DNA of 64,000 nt from an uncultured Marinomonas sp. (GTDB lineage Bacteria; Pseudomonadota; Gammaproteobacteria; Pseudomonadales; Marinomonadaceae). Position 1 is the first letter of the stretch. The number at the start of each line of letters is the position of its first letter. Under the pieces are notes generated by a model. It ran no database searches. It was not told the DNA's origin and saw nothing but the letters and a program-made list of their open reading frames with translations. The stretch covers positions 186,001-250,000 of the forward strand of contig CANLRQ010000002.1 in assembly GCA_947493575.1 (NCBI GenBank), given 5' to 3'. The translations under genes were made by a program, and so were the position numbers. Shown one piece after another: positions 9,091 through 18,576 of the stretch.

Positions 9091-9998
9091 TTCACGGCAT
9101 AATTTACGAAGAATCGCCGCTTATTGCGACTAATTTCAATTCGAGCCACACCTTGAGAACGAACTACGTCGCCTAACATTTTATCATTGGAAAAATCACC
9201 AACCGCTTGGCCATTTACCGAAACAATTTCATCACCCGCTTTTAAGCCCACCCGAGTGAGAGGACTGCCATTTTCTACCTGATAAGACGAACCGGTTGCT
9301 AAAAGCCCCGCCGAAGAAAGCAAGCTTTCGGGGTTATTCTGGAACTGCTTTTCATAGCGATCAATTAAAGCTTTCGGAGACAACTTAGCAAAATCTTGAG
9401 TCAATTGAGAGTCCAAAGCGGCTTTATTATTGGTCCGCTTTCCACGAACTAGGCTCGTGAAACTTTCCATTCCATTACCTGATCGATTACTAGCGAGGGT
9501 ATTCCCAATTTTGGGTAAATTACCTTCTACCAATATAGATCCAGTGTTTTTTGCAAAATATAAAACTTCACTTTGCAGCCCTCGTTTTAAAATCACTCGA
9601 TCCGTATACACGGCTTGTAATTTCACACCAGAAGCAACGCTGTCCCCTACACGATACATTTTATCAGGTCGACCTTGTGCTGAAATAAAAGCGACTGAAT
9701 TCTCTTGAGGGTCAGACGGCAACACCCCCTTTAGTAGGAGCTTCAACTTAGTTTTAACTAAGGGCTTGGCTGCATCTACTTGAATAGCAGAAATACCAAA
9801 TAAATCTCCAGAAATCGCAGCGTAAGATTTTTTTTGAATAGCGCTAGACACGGATACTTGAGGCAACTGAATCTCGTAAGCCGTAGGTGTAAGCCAAGTC
9901 CAAAGAGACTTCCCCAGTACCACAGCAAGCCAGCTGATCAATAGAAAAGCAATAATATTACGAAACAGTCTGTCTAATTTATGAGTATTAGATACCAT
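9087..9998 (-). CDS. gspC: Type II secretion protein GspC
   Basis: Bitopic inner-membrane protein linking the platform to the GspD secretin. One N-terminal membrane segment (IIAFLLISWLAVVLGKSLWTWL) is followed by the periplasmic homology region (LFGISAIQV, LLLKGVL, AFISAQGRPDKMYRVGD near 65-130), which contacts GspD. A C-terminal PDZ-like domain (GLKAGDEIVSVNGQAVGD near 255) completes it. It is the first gene of the gspC-L run. A MITE copy and about 325 nt separate it from gspN upstream. Confidence 0.95.
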   Translation of the reverse strand: MVSNTHKLDRLFRNIIAFLLISWLAVVLGKSLWTWLTPTAYEIQLPQVSVSSAIQKKSYAAISGDLFGISAIQVDAAKPLVKTKLKLLLKGVLPSDPQENSVAFISAQGRPDKMYRVGDSVASGVKLQAVYTDRVILKRGLQSEVLYFAKNTGSILVEGNLPKIGNTLASNRSGNGMESFTSLVRGKRTNNKAALDSQLTQDFAKLSPKALIDRYEKQFQNNPESLLSSAGLLATGSSYQVENGSPLTRVGLKAGDEIVSVNGQAVGDFSNDKMLGDVVRSQGVARIEISRNKRRFFVNYAVK

Positions 9999-10135
9999 AG
10001 CTTTTTCTCAAAATATTCCCTCAATCGCGCTTATATCAGAACGCCTTTCCAGCCAGTTTACCTTATTTTTATCTAGAATAAGAATAGTAAACTCAAATCA
10101 CATTAAAACCTCTAAAAAAGCCATCATCTCTACCT

Positions 10136-10290
10136 GAGACCTTTGCACGAAGTCATAAGCGATTATAAAACGAGACAATAACAGACAAGGCAAAAACAGA
10201 CAAAAAAGCGGAGTTTATGAGTTATAAGTGCGCATTTTGACCCTATTTTTAACAAAGTATTAGCAAGCGCAATAGTCGTGCAAAGGTCTC
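10136..10290. mobile_element. MITE copy 2 (155 bp), between gspN and gspC
   Basis: The terminal repeats are perfect over 15 bp: GAGACCTTTGCACGA and TCGTGCAAAGGTCTC. It is about 15 bp longer than other copies because an internal AAAACAGACAA-like segment is duplicated. The flanks (TACCT and TACTA) do not give a clean target duplication. It occupies the gap upstream of gspC (9999-10323), where a gsp promoter would be expected. I see no other gene in that gap. Confidence 0.87.
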
Positions 10291-10323
10291 TACTATATTA
10301 CTTCAACGAATCATTAATCAGAT

Positions 10324-11088
10324 TTAATATAAGGGTTCAACCAATACGGCTACAGGGTAGTCTTCACCACCATTCCATGGAATCCCAACTTCATTTAGTA
10401 AGGCAGGCATAATAGAAATTTCTAGCTCTTCCTTTATTGTAGGTTCAACGGTTAATAGGTGTTTTCCTTCATGGGAGTCTAACAACATAGTGTGCGTTTG
10501 GTCACGTGTCGTCCATTCAACTGAAAGGTCTCTCAACTGGGCATTTTGACGGACATTAGCAAACGCATAACCTGCTGAAATAGAATCTAAATAACCAACT
10601 CCTCGCCACTTTTTAGGAATAATAGATAAATAATCTAACTGCATAAAAAGACGATCAATAACAAAATCCGAACCATCCAAACTCACGCCATTCGAACGAG
10701 CTATAGGCTTAAATAAATCCATACTTAATCGAGCTTCATCAATCCAAACGTCCATACCTGAAGCACCAAGAGAAATAGCACCCCAGCCATTAAAATCTTT
10801 ACTGGTGACTTGGGCTTTGATTAAAGGAAAAGACAAACGCCATTGAATATTTACGGGATTGACCAATGTTGGCAGAGATATTTCCATACCGCCCTTCCAT
10901 AAATGGCCTTCTATCTTTTGCAATGCAATACCTTGCTCTAGCCCGTTAAAAAGATTGTTTTGCAGAAAACTTTTCCAATAGTGTAAAGGCGAGCCAATAA
11001 CAAGAGATACACTCAAAACCAACACAAACCAAAAAGTCAGTAACACATGCCTTTTCTTCATATCACTCTGCCTAAACCCTTTAGACAA
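10324..11088 (-). CDS. gspN: Type II secretion protein N (GspN family)
   Basis: Accessory type II secretion protein with one N-terminal membrane anchor (VLLTFWFVLVLSVSLVIGSPL) and a beta-rich periplasmic part. Residues GHLWKGG and VNIQWRLSFPL match the repeated G-x-W-x-G and WRL pattern of GspN. The frame begins at a TTG (11088) with AAGGA six bases upstream. An ATG at 11061 would give a tighter signal anchor of the usual form, and I cannot decide between them. Its place between kdsB and gspC supports a role in secretion, although gspN is often found after gspM. Confidence 0.8.
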   Translation of the reverse strand: MSKGFRQSDMKKRHVLLTFWFVLVLSVSLVIGSPLHYWKSFLQNNLFNGLEQGIALQKIEGHLWKGGMEISLPTLVNPVNIQWRLSFPLIKAQVTSKDFNGWGAISLGASGMDVWIDEARLSMDLFKPIARSNGVSLDGSDFVIDRLFMQLDYLSIIPKKWRGVGYLDSISAGYAFANVRQNAQLRDLSVEWTTRDQTHTMLLDSHEGKHLLTVEPTIKEELEISIMPALLNEVGIPWNGGEDYPVAVLVEPLY

Positions 11089-11197
11089 GAATCGTCCTTA
11101 GAATGCTCTACTGTGATTAGGCTCCGCCTGAGTCGCAACCTCTTTAACTGTAGGCAATGTAACTGTAGGGAATGTAACTGGCAACAATTAATCACAC

Positions 11198-11980
11198 TCA
11201 TAACAAACGGTTTAGCTTCTCCAAGTCTTCTGGAGTATCCACACCATGAGGAGGTAGACCAGAAGCCATCGCCACCTGTATTTTAACGCCTTGATGCAAT
11301 AAACGAAGCTGCTCTAATTTTTCCCATTTTTCTAAAGGAGAAATTGGCATAGTCGCATATTGAGCAAGCAATCGAGCACGATAAACATAAAGACCGATAT
11401 GCCTAAATACTGGCATATCTTGCTGTACAGTTTGAGACTGGGTAAACCCATCTCTATCCCACGGAATGGGAGCTCGACTAAAATATAAGGCTCTACCCAT
11501 TTGATCGCACACCACTTTAACAACATTTGGGTTGAAGAAGTCTTCACTCGCTTCAATTGAACATGCCACAGTAGACATGTCTGCCGCAGTATCATTGTGT
11601 AATGAAAGAACCGCTTTGTGTATTAACTCTACGGGTAAAAAAGGTTCATCACCTTGAACATTGACAACAATTTCATTAGCCAACCAACCTTTTAATGAAG
11701 CGACTTCCGCCAATCTTTCTGTGCCGTTCTCGTGATCATCACGTGTCATAACAACATCGGCACCAAATGCTTTTGCACGCTGATAAATTGCGTCGTTATC
11801 GGTCGCGATTACAACCGACTCAGCACCCGCTTTTAATGCCAACTCGTGTACCCATTGAATAACAGGTTTGTCACCCAATAAGGCTAGTAATTTTTTAGGA
11901 AAGCGCTGGGAAGCAAAACGAGCAGGAATAACAATATGAAAATTCGGTAGGCTCTTTAATTCAACTGTCGCATTTGCCAT
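11198..11980 (-). CDS. kdsB: 3-deoxy-manno-octulosonate cytidylyltransferase KdsB
   Basis: Activates KDO to CMP-KDO for transfer to lipid A, in the cytoplasm. Family signatures are the N-terminal IPARFASQRFPKKLL (nucleotide-binding loop, near residue 18), ENGTERLAEV near 84, the VNVQGDEPF motif near 106, and YFSRAPIPWDRD near 164. The length of 260 aa is slightly above the usual 250 or so. The ATG at 11980 overlaps the last base of the kdsC stop codon. It is the last gene of kdsD-kdsA-kdsC-kdsB. Confidence 0.97.
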   Translation of the reverse strand: MANATVELKSLPNFHIVIPARFASQRFPKKLLALLGDKPVIQWVHELALKAGAESVVIATDNDAIYQRAKAFGADVVMTRDDHENGTERLAEVASLKGWLANEIVVNVQGDEPFLPVELIHKAVLSLHNDTAADMSTVACSIEASEDFFNPNVVKVVCDQMGRALYFSRAPIPWDRDGFTQSQTVQQDMPVFRHIGLYVYRARLLAQYATMPISPLEKWEKLEQLRLLHQGVKIQVAMASGLPPHGVDTPEDLEKLNRLL

Positions 11981-12579
11981 TACTGCTTTACCTTTTCGAA
12001 TTCAGGTTTCATAGCAACACCGTAGGCACTTTCTAAAGACATACGGCTTGCTAAAATAATATCTGCAACCTCTCGTGCCACACCTTGTCCACCACCTGCA
12101 AACAAAGAAATAGCACAAAAGCGTGTTAACAATACATGAGCGTCTGCTGGGCAAAAGGAAACACCAACAGAGGGCATAACTTGCAAATCAATGACATCAT
12201 CCCCTACATAAGCCGTATGTTTTTTATCAATATTTAATCGTTCGATCAACTCATTAAATGCATCGGCTTTATTATGGCAACCTGGATAAAAGTGTTTTAT
12301 ACCAAGGTCTTGCATCCGTTTCCTTAACGGTGGAGAGTCCTTTGCAGTGATAATAGCAACGTCTACCCCCCACTTGGGCAATAATTTTAATGCCACACCA
12401 TCTTTTACATTAAAGCGCTTTAACAGCTCACCATTTTCACCATAAAGCAAACCACCATCGGTCAAAACACCATCCACATCAAAAACCACTAATTCTAATG
12501 AGTTTAATGCTTCAATAAGATGATTTTGCTCATTTTGAGTTTGAGCAAAAGAGTAAGCGCTTAAAAATGCGTGGTCCAT
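11980..12579 (-). CDS. kdsC: KDO-8-phosphate phosphatase KdsC
   Basis: HAD-superfamily phosphatase converting KDO-8-phosphate to KDO. The catalytic motif VVFDVDGVLTDGG near residue 31 has both Asp residues, motif II follows as AIITAKDS, and VGDDVIDLQVM is motif IV. I chose the ATG at 12579 because GGAGA lies 7 nt upstream. The frame runs back to a TTG at 12600 with no ribosome site. The 199 aa product lies between kdsA and kdsB in one operon. Confidence 0.95.
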   Translation of the reverse strand: MDHAFLSAYSFAQTQNEQNHLIEALNSLELVVFDVDGVLTDGGLLYGENGELLKRFNVKDGVALKLLPKWGVDVAIITAKDSPPLRKRMQDLGIKHFYPGCHNKADAFNELIERLNIDKKHTAYVGDDVIDLQVMPSVGVSFCPADAHVLLTRFCAISLFAGGGQGVAREVADIILASRMSLESAYGVAMKPEFEKVKQ

Positions 12580-12605
12580 ACGTCTGTCTCCAATCAACAA
12601 AACGG

Positions 12606-13523
<918 letters not shown>

Positions 13524-13566
13524 TTAAGCAACTAAATTGCTTTAATCAGACCAAACAAACACAGTA

Positions 13567-14565
13567 CTATCGATCGTAAATTTCTAAAATCCCAACAACA
13601 TCATTGTTATCATTGGTCACCACAAGTAAAGTGATTTTATCTCTAAGCATTTGCTCTTCAGCATTAACAATTAGAGTATTTTCATTGATGGTTTTAGGGT
13701 TATGAGTCATAAGTTCTTGCATGGTTTTTTCCATCATTTTCGCACCTGCACTAAGCATCGCACGACGCAAGTCACCATCCGTAAAAATACCAACAACTTC
13801 TGTATCTTGTTGAATTAGCACCATACCCATTCGACCTTGAGTCATTAAAGTAATGGCTTCTGTTAATGGTGTTGTTGGCGTACAGAACGGTAAGTTTTCC
13901 TTATGCATCAAATCCTTAACACGAGTCAGCAATTTACGCCCCAAACTACCACCGGGGTGGAAACGGGCAAAATCTTGCGGTTGAAAATCACGGCTTTCCA
14001 TCAAAGCAACAGCCAGCGCATCACCCATTGCTGTCGTCATTGTAGTGGATGTGGTTGGCGCTAAATTATTTGGGCAGACTTCTCGATCAACCGAAATATC
14101 AAGCACACATTGGCAATGCTTCGCCAGTGTTGACCCCACATTACCCACCATAGCAATACAGACATTTCCAAAACTTTGCAGTGACGGTAATAAACGTATG
14201 AGCTCTTCAGTTTCTCCAGAATAGCTAATCAGAATAAGCACATCGTTCGCTTGAATCATGCCAAGGTCACCATGAAATGCCTCTCCTGGATGAAGAAAGA
14301 AACTAGGTGTTCCCGTTGAAGCAAAGGTTGCCGCCATCTTTTTACCAATCAGACCAGATTTGCCCATACCACAAATAATCGTCCGGCCTTTGCCTTCAAG
14401 AATCAAATTAACGGATTTTGCAAAATGGTGATCGACGCGGTTAGCTAAACTCTGTAAAGCCTGAGCTTGAGTTGAGAGGGTTTTACTCGCACTTTTAATA
14501 AGGTGTTCATCGGAGCTTTGTTTGAATGATGTTGTATGGGTAGCATTATTCGCAGGGGTAACCAT
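13567..14565 (-). CDS. kdsD: Arabinose-5-phosphate isomerase KdsD
   Basis: Makes D-arabinose-5-phosphate from ribulose-5-phosphate, the first step to KDO. A SIS domain is seen with IICGMGKSGLIGKKMAATFASTGTPSFFLHPGEAFHGDLG (residues about 60-105) and ISYSGETEEL. Two CBS domains follow in the C-terminal third (LMHKENLPFCTP and MTHNPKTINENT). I use the ATG at 14565. The frame extends to a TTG at 14580. About 332 aa, normal for the family. It is the first gene of the kds operon. Confidence 0.96.
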   Translation of the reverse strand: MVTPANNATHTTSFKQSSDEHLIKSASKTLSTQAQALQSLANRVDHHFAKSVNLILEGKGRTIICGMGKSGLIGKKMAATFASTGTPSFFLHPGEAFHGDLGMIQANDVLILISYSGETEELIRLLPSLQSFGNVCIAMVGNVGSTLAKHCQCVLDISVDREVCPNNLAPTTSTTMTTAMGDALAVALMESRDFQPQDFARFHPGGSLGRKLLTRVKDLMHKENLPFCTPTTPLTEAITLMTQGRMGMVLIQQDTEVVGIFTDGDLRRAMLSAGAKMMEKTMQELMTHNPKTINENTLIVNAEEQMLRDKITLLVVTNDNNDVVGILEIYDR

Positions 14566-14680
14566 GAGCTGTCTCGACAAATAAAAAGATTCGCTGATTA
14601 TACAGATCCACTCCTTAAGCGCCTACCTTAAAAATCGCACGGGCAGCAAAAGGAGCAGTTCTTTACATCAGACTAACTTA

Positions 14681-15739
14681 TTATAAGCAAGATTGAATGC
14701 TCTTATTCAGACTCATCAAAAAGTCAGAGTAAGCAGAAGGGCCAGATTTAATATCAGCACCCAATGGATCAAGTTGTGCTGTCTTCACTTGAGTTCCCTC
14801 TAATAAAGCCGCAACAATACTCGGATTAAATTGAGGTTCAGTAAAGATACATTGTATCGATTTTGATTGAATCAAAGATTGAATTTCTGTGACTTTTTTA
14901 GCACCTGGCTTGCGTTCAGGGTTCACTGAAATAGCATCAATATGATGAATATCAAAATGATTCTCAAAATAGCCGTATGCTTCATGGAATACGATGTAGT
15001 TTAATTTTCTACTTTGTTCCATTGATGCAGCAATACGTGATTCCGTAGCTTCAACAGAATCAATAAATACAGATAAGTTTTGTTCGTAATCTGTTTGATG
15101 ATCAGGGTCTAACCCGACTAATCTTTGTGTTACTGCTTTTGCTAACACGATAGCATTATCTGGATCTAACCAAACATGAGGGTCAACACCTTCATGGTTG
15201 TGCCCTTCATGACCAGCATGTTCTTCATGATTGTCGTGTTCGTCATGTTCGTCATGTTCGTCATGTTCGTCATGTTCGTCATGTTCGTCATGATGATCGT
15301 GTCCTTTGTGAGCATCGTGTTCTTCATGCTCTTCATGATGGTCGTGATCTTCGTGATCTTCGTGATCTTCGTGATCTTCGTGATCGTCATGATAATTAAC
15401 TAATTCAACATCAGCTAAAGTTAACCACTCTATAGAAGAATCAAGTTTATCCGCATTGATGAGAGGCTTTTCTAGAAAGGTCTCTAATGTTTCCCCAACC
15501 CAAACAACCGTGTCCGCTTGGTGGATTTTTCGAACATCTGACGGTCTAAGAGCAAAATCATGGGGTGAAGCAGAGTTAGAGACAATCTGTTGTACTTCTG
15601 CGTGATCCCCCGCAATGGCTTCAACAATCATAGTCACTGGCTTTATACTTGTCACAATCATAGGCTGAGCATATGCAGCACTTCCCCAGCCTACACACAG
15701 ACCAACACCCACTTTCCCTAATAAAGAATACTTGTTCAT
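14681..15739 (-). CDS. znuA: Zinc ABC transporter substrate-binding protein ZnuA, extended His-rich loop
   Basis: Periplasmic zinc-capture protein of the ZnuABC importer. The signal peptide ends near SAAYA. Zinc ligand contexts are SASPHDFAL, VDPHVWLDP, VFHEAYGYF and FTEPQFNP. Between residues about 117 and 183 lies a long His/Asp/Glu loop built from EDH and DEH triplets. The ATG at 15739 is preferred (GGTGAG upstream) over a GTG at 15748. No znuB or znuC lies next to it on either side, so the transporter must be encoded elsewhere. A Zur-type palindrome lies just upstream. Confidence 0.93.
   Translation of the reverse strand: MNKYSLLGKVGVGLCVGWGSAAYAQPMIVTSIKPVTMIVEAIAGDHAEVQQIVSNSASPHDFALRPSDVRKIHQADTVVWVGETLETFLEKPLINADKLDSSIEWLTLADVELVNYHDDHEDHEDHEDHEDHDHHEEHEEHDAHKGHDHHDEHDEHDEHDEHDEHDEHDNHEEHAGHEGHNHEGVDPHVWLDPDNAIVLAKAVTQRLVGLDPDHQTDYEQNLSVFIDSVEATESRIAASMEQSRKLNYIVFHEAYGYFENHFDIHHIDAISVNPERKPGAKKVTEIQSLIQSKSIQCIFTEPQFNPSIVAALLEGTQVKTAQLDPLGADIKSGPSAYSDFLMSLNKSIQSCL
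15238..15291. repeat. Six tandem 9-bp repeats inside znuA
   Basis: The unit GTTCGTCAT occurs six times in a row and encodes consecutive DEH triplets on the minus strand. A second block of four CTTCGTGAT units (15349-15384) encodes EDH triplets. Such arrays can change copy number without a frameshift, altering loop length. Confidence 0.9.
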
Positions 15740-15767
15740 ATCTACCACTCACCAAATAAGAAAGCAA

Positions 15768-15788
15768 AAATGTTATAACATAACATTT
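15768..15788. promoter_or_regulatory. Zur-box-like operator upstream of znuA
   Basis: Perfect 9-bp arms AAATGTTAT and ATAACATTT surround AAC. This matches the gammaproteobacterial Zur operator as I remember it. It lies 29 bp upstream of the znuA start, in the znuA-astE gap, and predicts repression of znuA when zinc is plentiful. No regulator gene for it is in the window. Confidence 0.85.
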
Positions 15789-15826
15789 AGAATAACAAGA
15801 AAAGAGCACGTCTTTTCTGCTGTTAA

Positions 15827-16858
15827 TTACCCCTCTTTAATAAACACTAAATGCTCTGGATTTTCTAAACGAACAATCAAGCCCGTTCTTTGACCTACAG
15901 GCACTTGTGCATTGGGGAAAATTATCGCGTCGCCCGTCTGAGATACTTTGTATTCAGACAGAGAAGACTGAGCCAGAATAAACCCTTGCTCAAACCCAGT
16001 GAAGTTCTTCACATCCAGACCAATATTTAATTGGTAATCTTCAGCGTCTTTTATCAGCGCATCTTGTACCGCAAATACCTTTAGAGACAATTGACTCTTT
16101 TGAGGAATAACCGATGTAGATATTAAGTACCTTAGACTTGCATCAATTCCAGAGAAACGACTCAAATCGTTTTGTCCAAATGGATAAACCTTACCAAGCT
16201 CGATGGTAAACGCATGAGCACCATAAGTACGATGCGTATAATAGGAAAATGTGGTGGTTGGCTGATGCGACAAGAGTACCGCATCCAACCCAGACTCAGC
16301 TAAAAAGTGTAACTGAGATTTACTGTAACCAGCCCCATGATCAAAAGGGTAAACAGCAAACTGTTCGTACTCAGAGCCTCGAATAGCAGTATGTAAATCG
16401 TAATGCAAACGCACATCAGATTCATGGCCCAGTTCATAAAATGACTGCACTGCGCTTTCTAAACGTGCCGCCCTGGTTGCTTCAGGGCAATCAAATTCTT
16501 TCCATGCTCCGGAAAATAAACGGTTCATATTCACATCAATAAAACGCTTACCCGCATTCGCCGACACAGGGTTACCAATCAAAACCAATAAACGAACATT
16601 TAGAGCAAGCCCATCAGAAAAAATGTCTTTAAGAAGATGATTAATAAGTTCAATAGGGCCCGTTTCATTTCCATGCACACCAACGGATATTACCAAACTG
16701 ATTGACGTAGGTTGAGAAGGTTCTATTCTTAAAATACCCGTATCTTCAAGATATACATCCCCTCCTGTTATTTGAAATGACTGTGACTCACATGCAAGAG
16801 GGTTAGCTAAGGTATAAGCAAGAAAGTCCGCATTTTGAAGAGAAAAAAGAGAAGGCAT
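15827..16858 (-). CDS. astE: Succinylglutamate desuccinylase AstE
   Basis: Last enzyme of the arginine succinyltransferase pathway, releasing glutamate and succinate from succinylglutamate. It is a zinc carboxypeptidase-like protein of 343 aa with the metal motif VGVHGNETGP near residue 59 (His and Glu ligands), the conserved NPVSANAGKRFIDVNMNRLFSG near 95, HYDLHTAIRG near 155 (third ligand His), and FTIELGKVYPFGQND near 218. It stands alone, and its pathway partner astC lies 16 kb away. Confidence 0.95.
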   Translation of the reverse strand: MPSLFSLQNADFLAYTLANPLACESQSFQITGGDVYLEDTGILRIEPSQPTSISLVISVGVHGNETGPIELINHLLKDIFSDGLALNVRLLVLIGNPVSANAGKRFIDVNMNRLFSGAWKEFDCPEATRAARLESAVQSFYELGHESDVRLHYDLHTAIRGSEYEQFAVYPFDHGAGYSKSQLHFLAESGLDAVLLSHQPTTTFSYYTHRTYGAHAFTIELGKVYPFGQNDLSRFSGIDASLRYLISTSVIPQKSQLSLKVFAVQDALIKDAEDYQLNIGLDVKNFTGFEQGFILAQSSLSEYKVSQTGDAIIFPNAQVPVGQRTGLIVRLENPEHLVFIKEG

Positions 16859-17007
16859 AGTGGGATGAATCCATTTTCGAACAAGAATAAGTGGTAAATT
16901 TTATCGAGATTTTCTTAAATTGTATGATTTTCTTTAAGAAATACAGAAAAATACTAAAAAAATGTCGCAAATTAGTAAGTTCCTTGTTCGTTTAGAAAGA
17001 ATATGGA
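16859..17007. other. astE upstream region, no gene seen
   Basis: AT-rich stretch without a credible reading frame. It contains a loose inverted repeat (TTTCTTAAA at about 16908 and TTTAAGAAA at about 16931) that could be regulatory or structural. It ends at the first 63-bp direct repeat. Confidence 0.4.
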
Positions 17008-17070
17008 CTTTTGGATATTTTAAAAGAGTGTGTTACAACTTCTTTATAAACAATCACTTTTTAATTTGAT
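17008..17070. repeat. 63-bp direct repeat, left copy
   Basis: Matches 19156-19218 with one mismatch in 63 positions (offset 2148 bp). The right copy sits just upstream of the Nudix gene, and this copy lies downstream of nothing obvious. The pair bounds the toxin-antitoxin region, suggesting the segment was inserted or duplicated together with this sequence. Confidence 0.9.
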
Positions 17071-17088
17071 GACTTGCATTAGCCTAGG

Positions 17089-17150
17089 ATGATCAATCCC
17101 ATAGGAGTTCACGACAATCAAATTCGGAGGTATGAAGCAGGCGCGACTGG
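17089..17150 (+). pseudogene. XRE-type helix-turn-helix remnant
   Basis: A short frame reads GVHDNQIRRYEAGATG, very close to the recognition-helix region of XRE/Cro regulators (GVH..QIRRYEAG..QP). The rest of such a protein is absent: no N-terminal helices upstream and no PTLDVLRKLA-like continuation. I call it the stump of a lost regulator, perhaps an antitoxin. Confidence 0.55.
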
Positions 17151-17222
17151 TTCCTTGGCAAAATCATTAAGAACCAGAACCGTCACAGGGATACCTCCTA
17201 GCAACCTGCTAAAGGGTAAAGA

Positions 17223-17516
17223 ATGCAATATGCTTTTGAATGGGATCCTGTTAAAGCTCGAACCAACGCCACCAAACATGGCATTACGTTCGAACAAGCG
17301 ATGACAGTGTTTAATGACCCGATGGCCCTGACCATTTTTGACGAAGACAACTCCGGCAATGATGAAGACCGCTGGATTACCTTAGGCGAAGCCAACGGAC
17401 AGCATTACTTAGTCGTGGTGCATACCTACCGGGATCAACAAAATAACACAGTGATGATCCGGCTAATTTCCGCCAGAGCTGCCACCACACATGAGATTAA
17501 ACAATACGAAGGGTGA
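17223..17516 (+). CDS. brnT: BrnT-family ribonuclease toxin
   Basis: RelE-like RNase toxin of the BrnTA type II module. It opens with FEWDPVKARTNATKHGITFEQAMTVFND, the family hallmark (W-D-P-x-K, N-x-x-K-H-G-I-x-F), and ends with a RLISARAATTHEIKQYEG tail that carries the conserved R-I/L-I-S-A-R-x-A-T motif. The 97 aa length is normal. The stop overlaps the frame of brnA, with brnA starting 5 nt later. In the family the toxin inhibits translation and the complex represses its own promoter. Confidence 0.93.
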   Translation: MQYAFEWDPVKARTNATKHGITFEQAMTVFNDPMALTIFDEDNSGNDEDRWITLGEANGQHYLVVVHTYRDQQNNTVMIRLISARAATTHEIKQYEG

Positions 17517-17521
17517 ACACG

Positions 17522-17722
17522 ATGCGTGATGAATATGATTTTACAAAAGGCGAGCGTGGCAAGTTTTTTAAACCCAACGCCCAAATGAACTTGCCTGTGT
17601 ACTTGGAAGCGGATGTACTAGATTATTTTAAAGCGAAAGCTCAAGCTAAAGGCGTTGAGCTGAACGTAATGATCAATGATTTGCTGAAGAAAGACATTGC
17701 CTTAATTGAAGGTGTGAAATGA
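17522..17722 (+). CDS. brnA: BrnA-family antitoxin
   Basis: Ribbon-helix-helix antitoxin partner of BrnT. It starts MRDEYDFTKGERGKFFKP, the typical BrnA opening, and the C-terminal half (LPVYLEADVLDYFKAKAQAKG...MINDLLKKDI) is the RHH fold. The ATG at 17522 has AAGGGTG upstream, inside the end of brnT. A GTG at 17513 is the only alternative. About 66 aa. Antitoxin second is the usual BrnTA order. Confidence 0.92.
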   Translation: MRDEYDFTKGERGKFFKPNAQMNLPVYLEADVLDYFKAKAQAKGVELNVMINDLLKKDIALIEGVK

Positions 17723-18120
17723 AAGAAACATCAATACAATAATGGGTGCCTCATAGTAAAGCGCCAGTAAAGAAAAAAGGCTGCATACAGTTTGGGAACA
17801 ATTAAAACATATGATTTGCCAAATACTAACTATCACAACGAGTATTTGAACCACAGTTGAACAACTATTAGATACGCTAAAACCACTTGGGTCAGTGTAA
17901 CTTAATGGATTATTTCACACATAAGAATATCGATTAAAGCGTTGTAAGTTGGTCGGGGTTTGAATAGTCAGGTCTAGGCTTAAAAAATGCTCTAGATCAG
18001 TTAATAATAAAGTAAAAAAACGCTCAACAAGAGTAACTCGATTGCGTTCGGTCTTGATTGACGTGGAGTATTCATATACACCTTTGATTCTTCCAATAAA
18101 TATACAGGTGCTTTACGTCT
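17723..18120. other. Gene-poor stretch between the two toxin-antitoxin loci
   Basis: About 400 bp with stops in all frames and no recognised gene. Its patchy look and position between convergent remnants suggest decayed accessory DNA, but I cannot name a source. Confidence 0.4.
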
Positions 18121-18282
18121 TTAGAAATCATTTTCCTTGCTATGACGAACTCGGATATTCACACCTTCAATGATGCGTTTTGCAGCACGCTGCGCTGCAC
18201 GAGGGTTTTCAGATTTGATAAAACTGCGTAGACGGTCGACATCCCTGATCGCACTCGGTAACCACACTATTTCACAGGGCAT
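18121..18282 (-). pseudogene. Truncated ParE/RelE-type toxin
   Basis: From the ATG at 18282 the frame reads EIVWLPSAIRDVDRLRSFIKSENPRAAQRAAKRI, the N-terminal half of a ParE-type toxin. It then leaves the family at VNIRVRHSKENDF and stops at about 53 aa, against roughly 90-100 normally. The C-terminal strands that carry the toxic activity are missing, so it is probably inactive. It overlaps the end of the antitoxin gene by 16 nt, as in intact modules. Confidence 0.75.
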
Positions 18283-18530
18283 GGCTTCTCCTGATCCGCA
18301 CCCCAAGAGACGAGCCAGTCCATCATGGCATCATTGCTCACGGTTTCACCCGTTTCCTGGTACTCTTCCCAACGCGCCATTGTCAGCTCATTTTCACGCT
18401 GTTTGCACTCTTCTTCTTCAATATAGCGAATTAATGCTTCCTTCGCCAAGAAGCTCTTAGAGCGCTGCGTTTTGTCCGCTAAGGCATTCAAGCGGCTTTC
18501 AAGCTGTTCATCTAGTCGAACACCTAACAT
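18267..18530 (-). CDS. Ribbon-helix-helix antitoxin (ParD/CopG-like)
   Basis: The N-terminal LGVRLDEQLESRLNALADKTQRSKSFLAKEALIRYIEEEE is a clear RHH DNA-binding domain. The C-terminal part (WEEYQETGETVSNDAMMDWLVSWG) is the toxin-binding tail with the usual ETG..VS motif. 87 aa. A 35-bp palindrome just upstream of its start is the likely operator. Since its toxin is truncated, this may now be an orphan antitoxin and autorepressor. Confidence 0.88.
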   Translation of the reverse strand: MLGVRLDEQLESRLNALADKTQRSKSFLAKEALIRYIEEEECKQRENELTMARWEEYQETGETVSNDAMMDWLVSWGADQEKPCPVK

Positions 18531-18541
18531 AAGATCACCTA

Positions 18542-18576
18542 GCTACATTTGTTAAACACTGTTTAACAAATGTAGC
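18542..18576. promoter_or_regulatory. Palindromic operator of the RHH antitoxin gene
   Basis: Perfect 16-bp inverted repeat GCTACATTTGTTAAAC, 3-nt centre, then its exact complement. It begins 12 bp upstream of the antitoxin ATG at 18530. Its size and position fit an operator bound by the RHH antitoxin for autoregulation. Confidence 0.8.

Noticed and set aside
15238..15384. CRISPR-like array
   Set aside because: The units are 9 bp, contiguous and in a coding frame. There are no spacers.
15166..15403. Overlapping frames on both strands in the znuA repeats
   Set aside because: These are open only because 9-bp repeats have no stops in any frame. The znuA frame has all family motifs.
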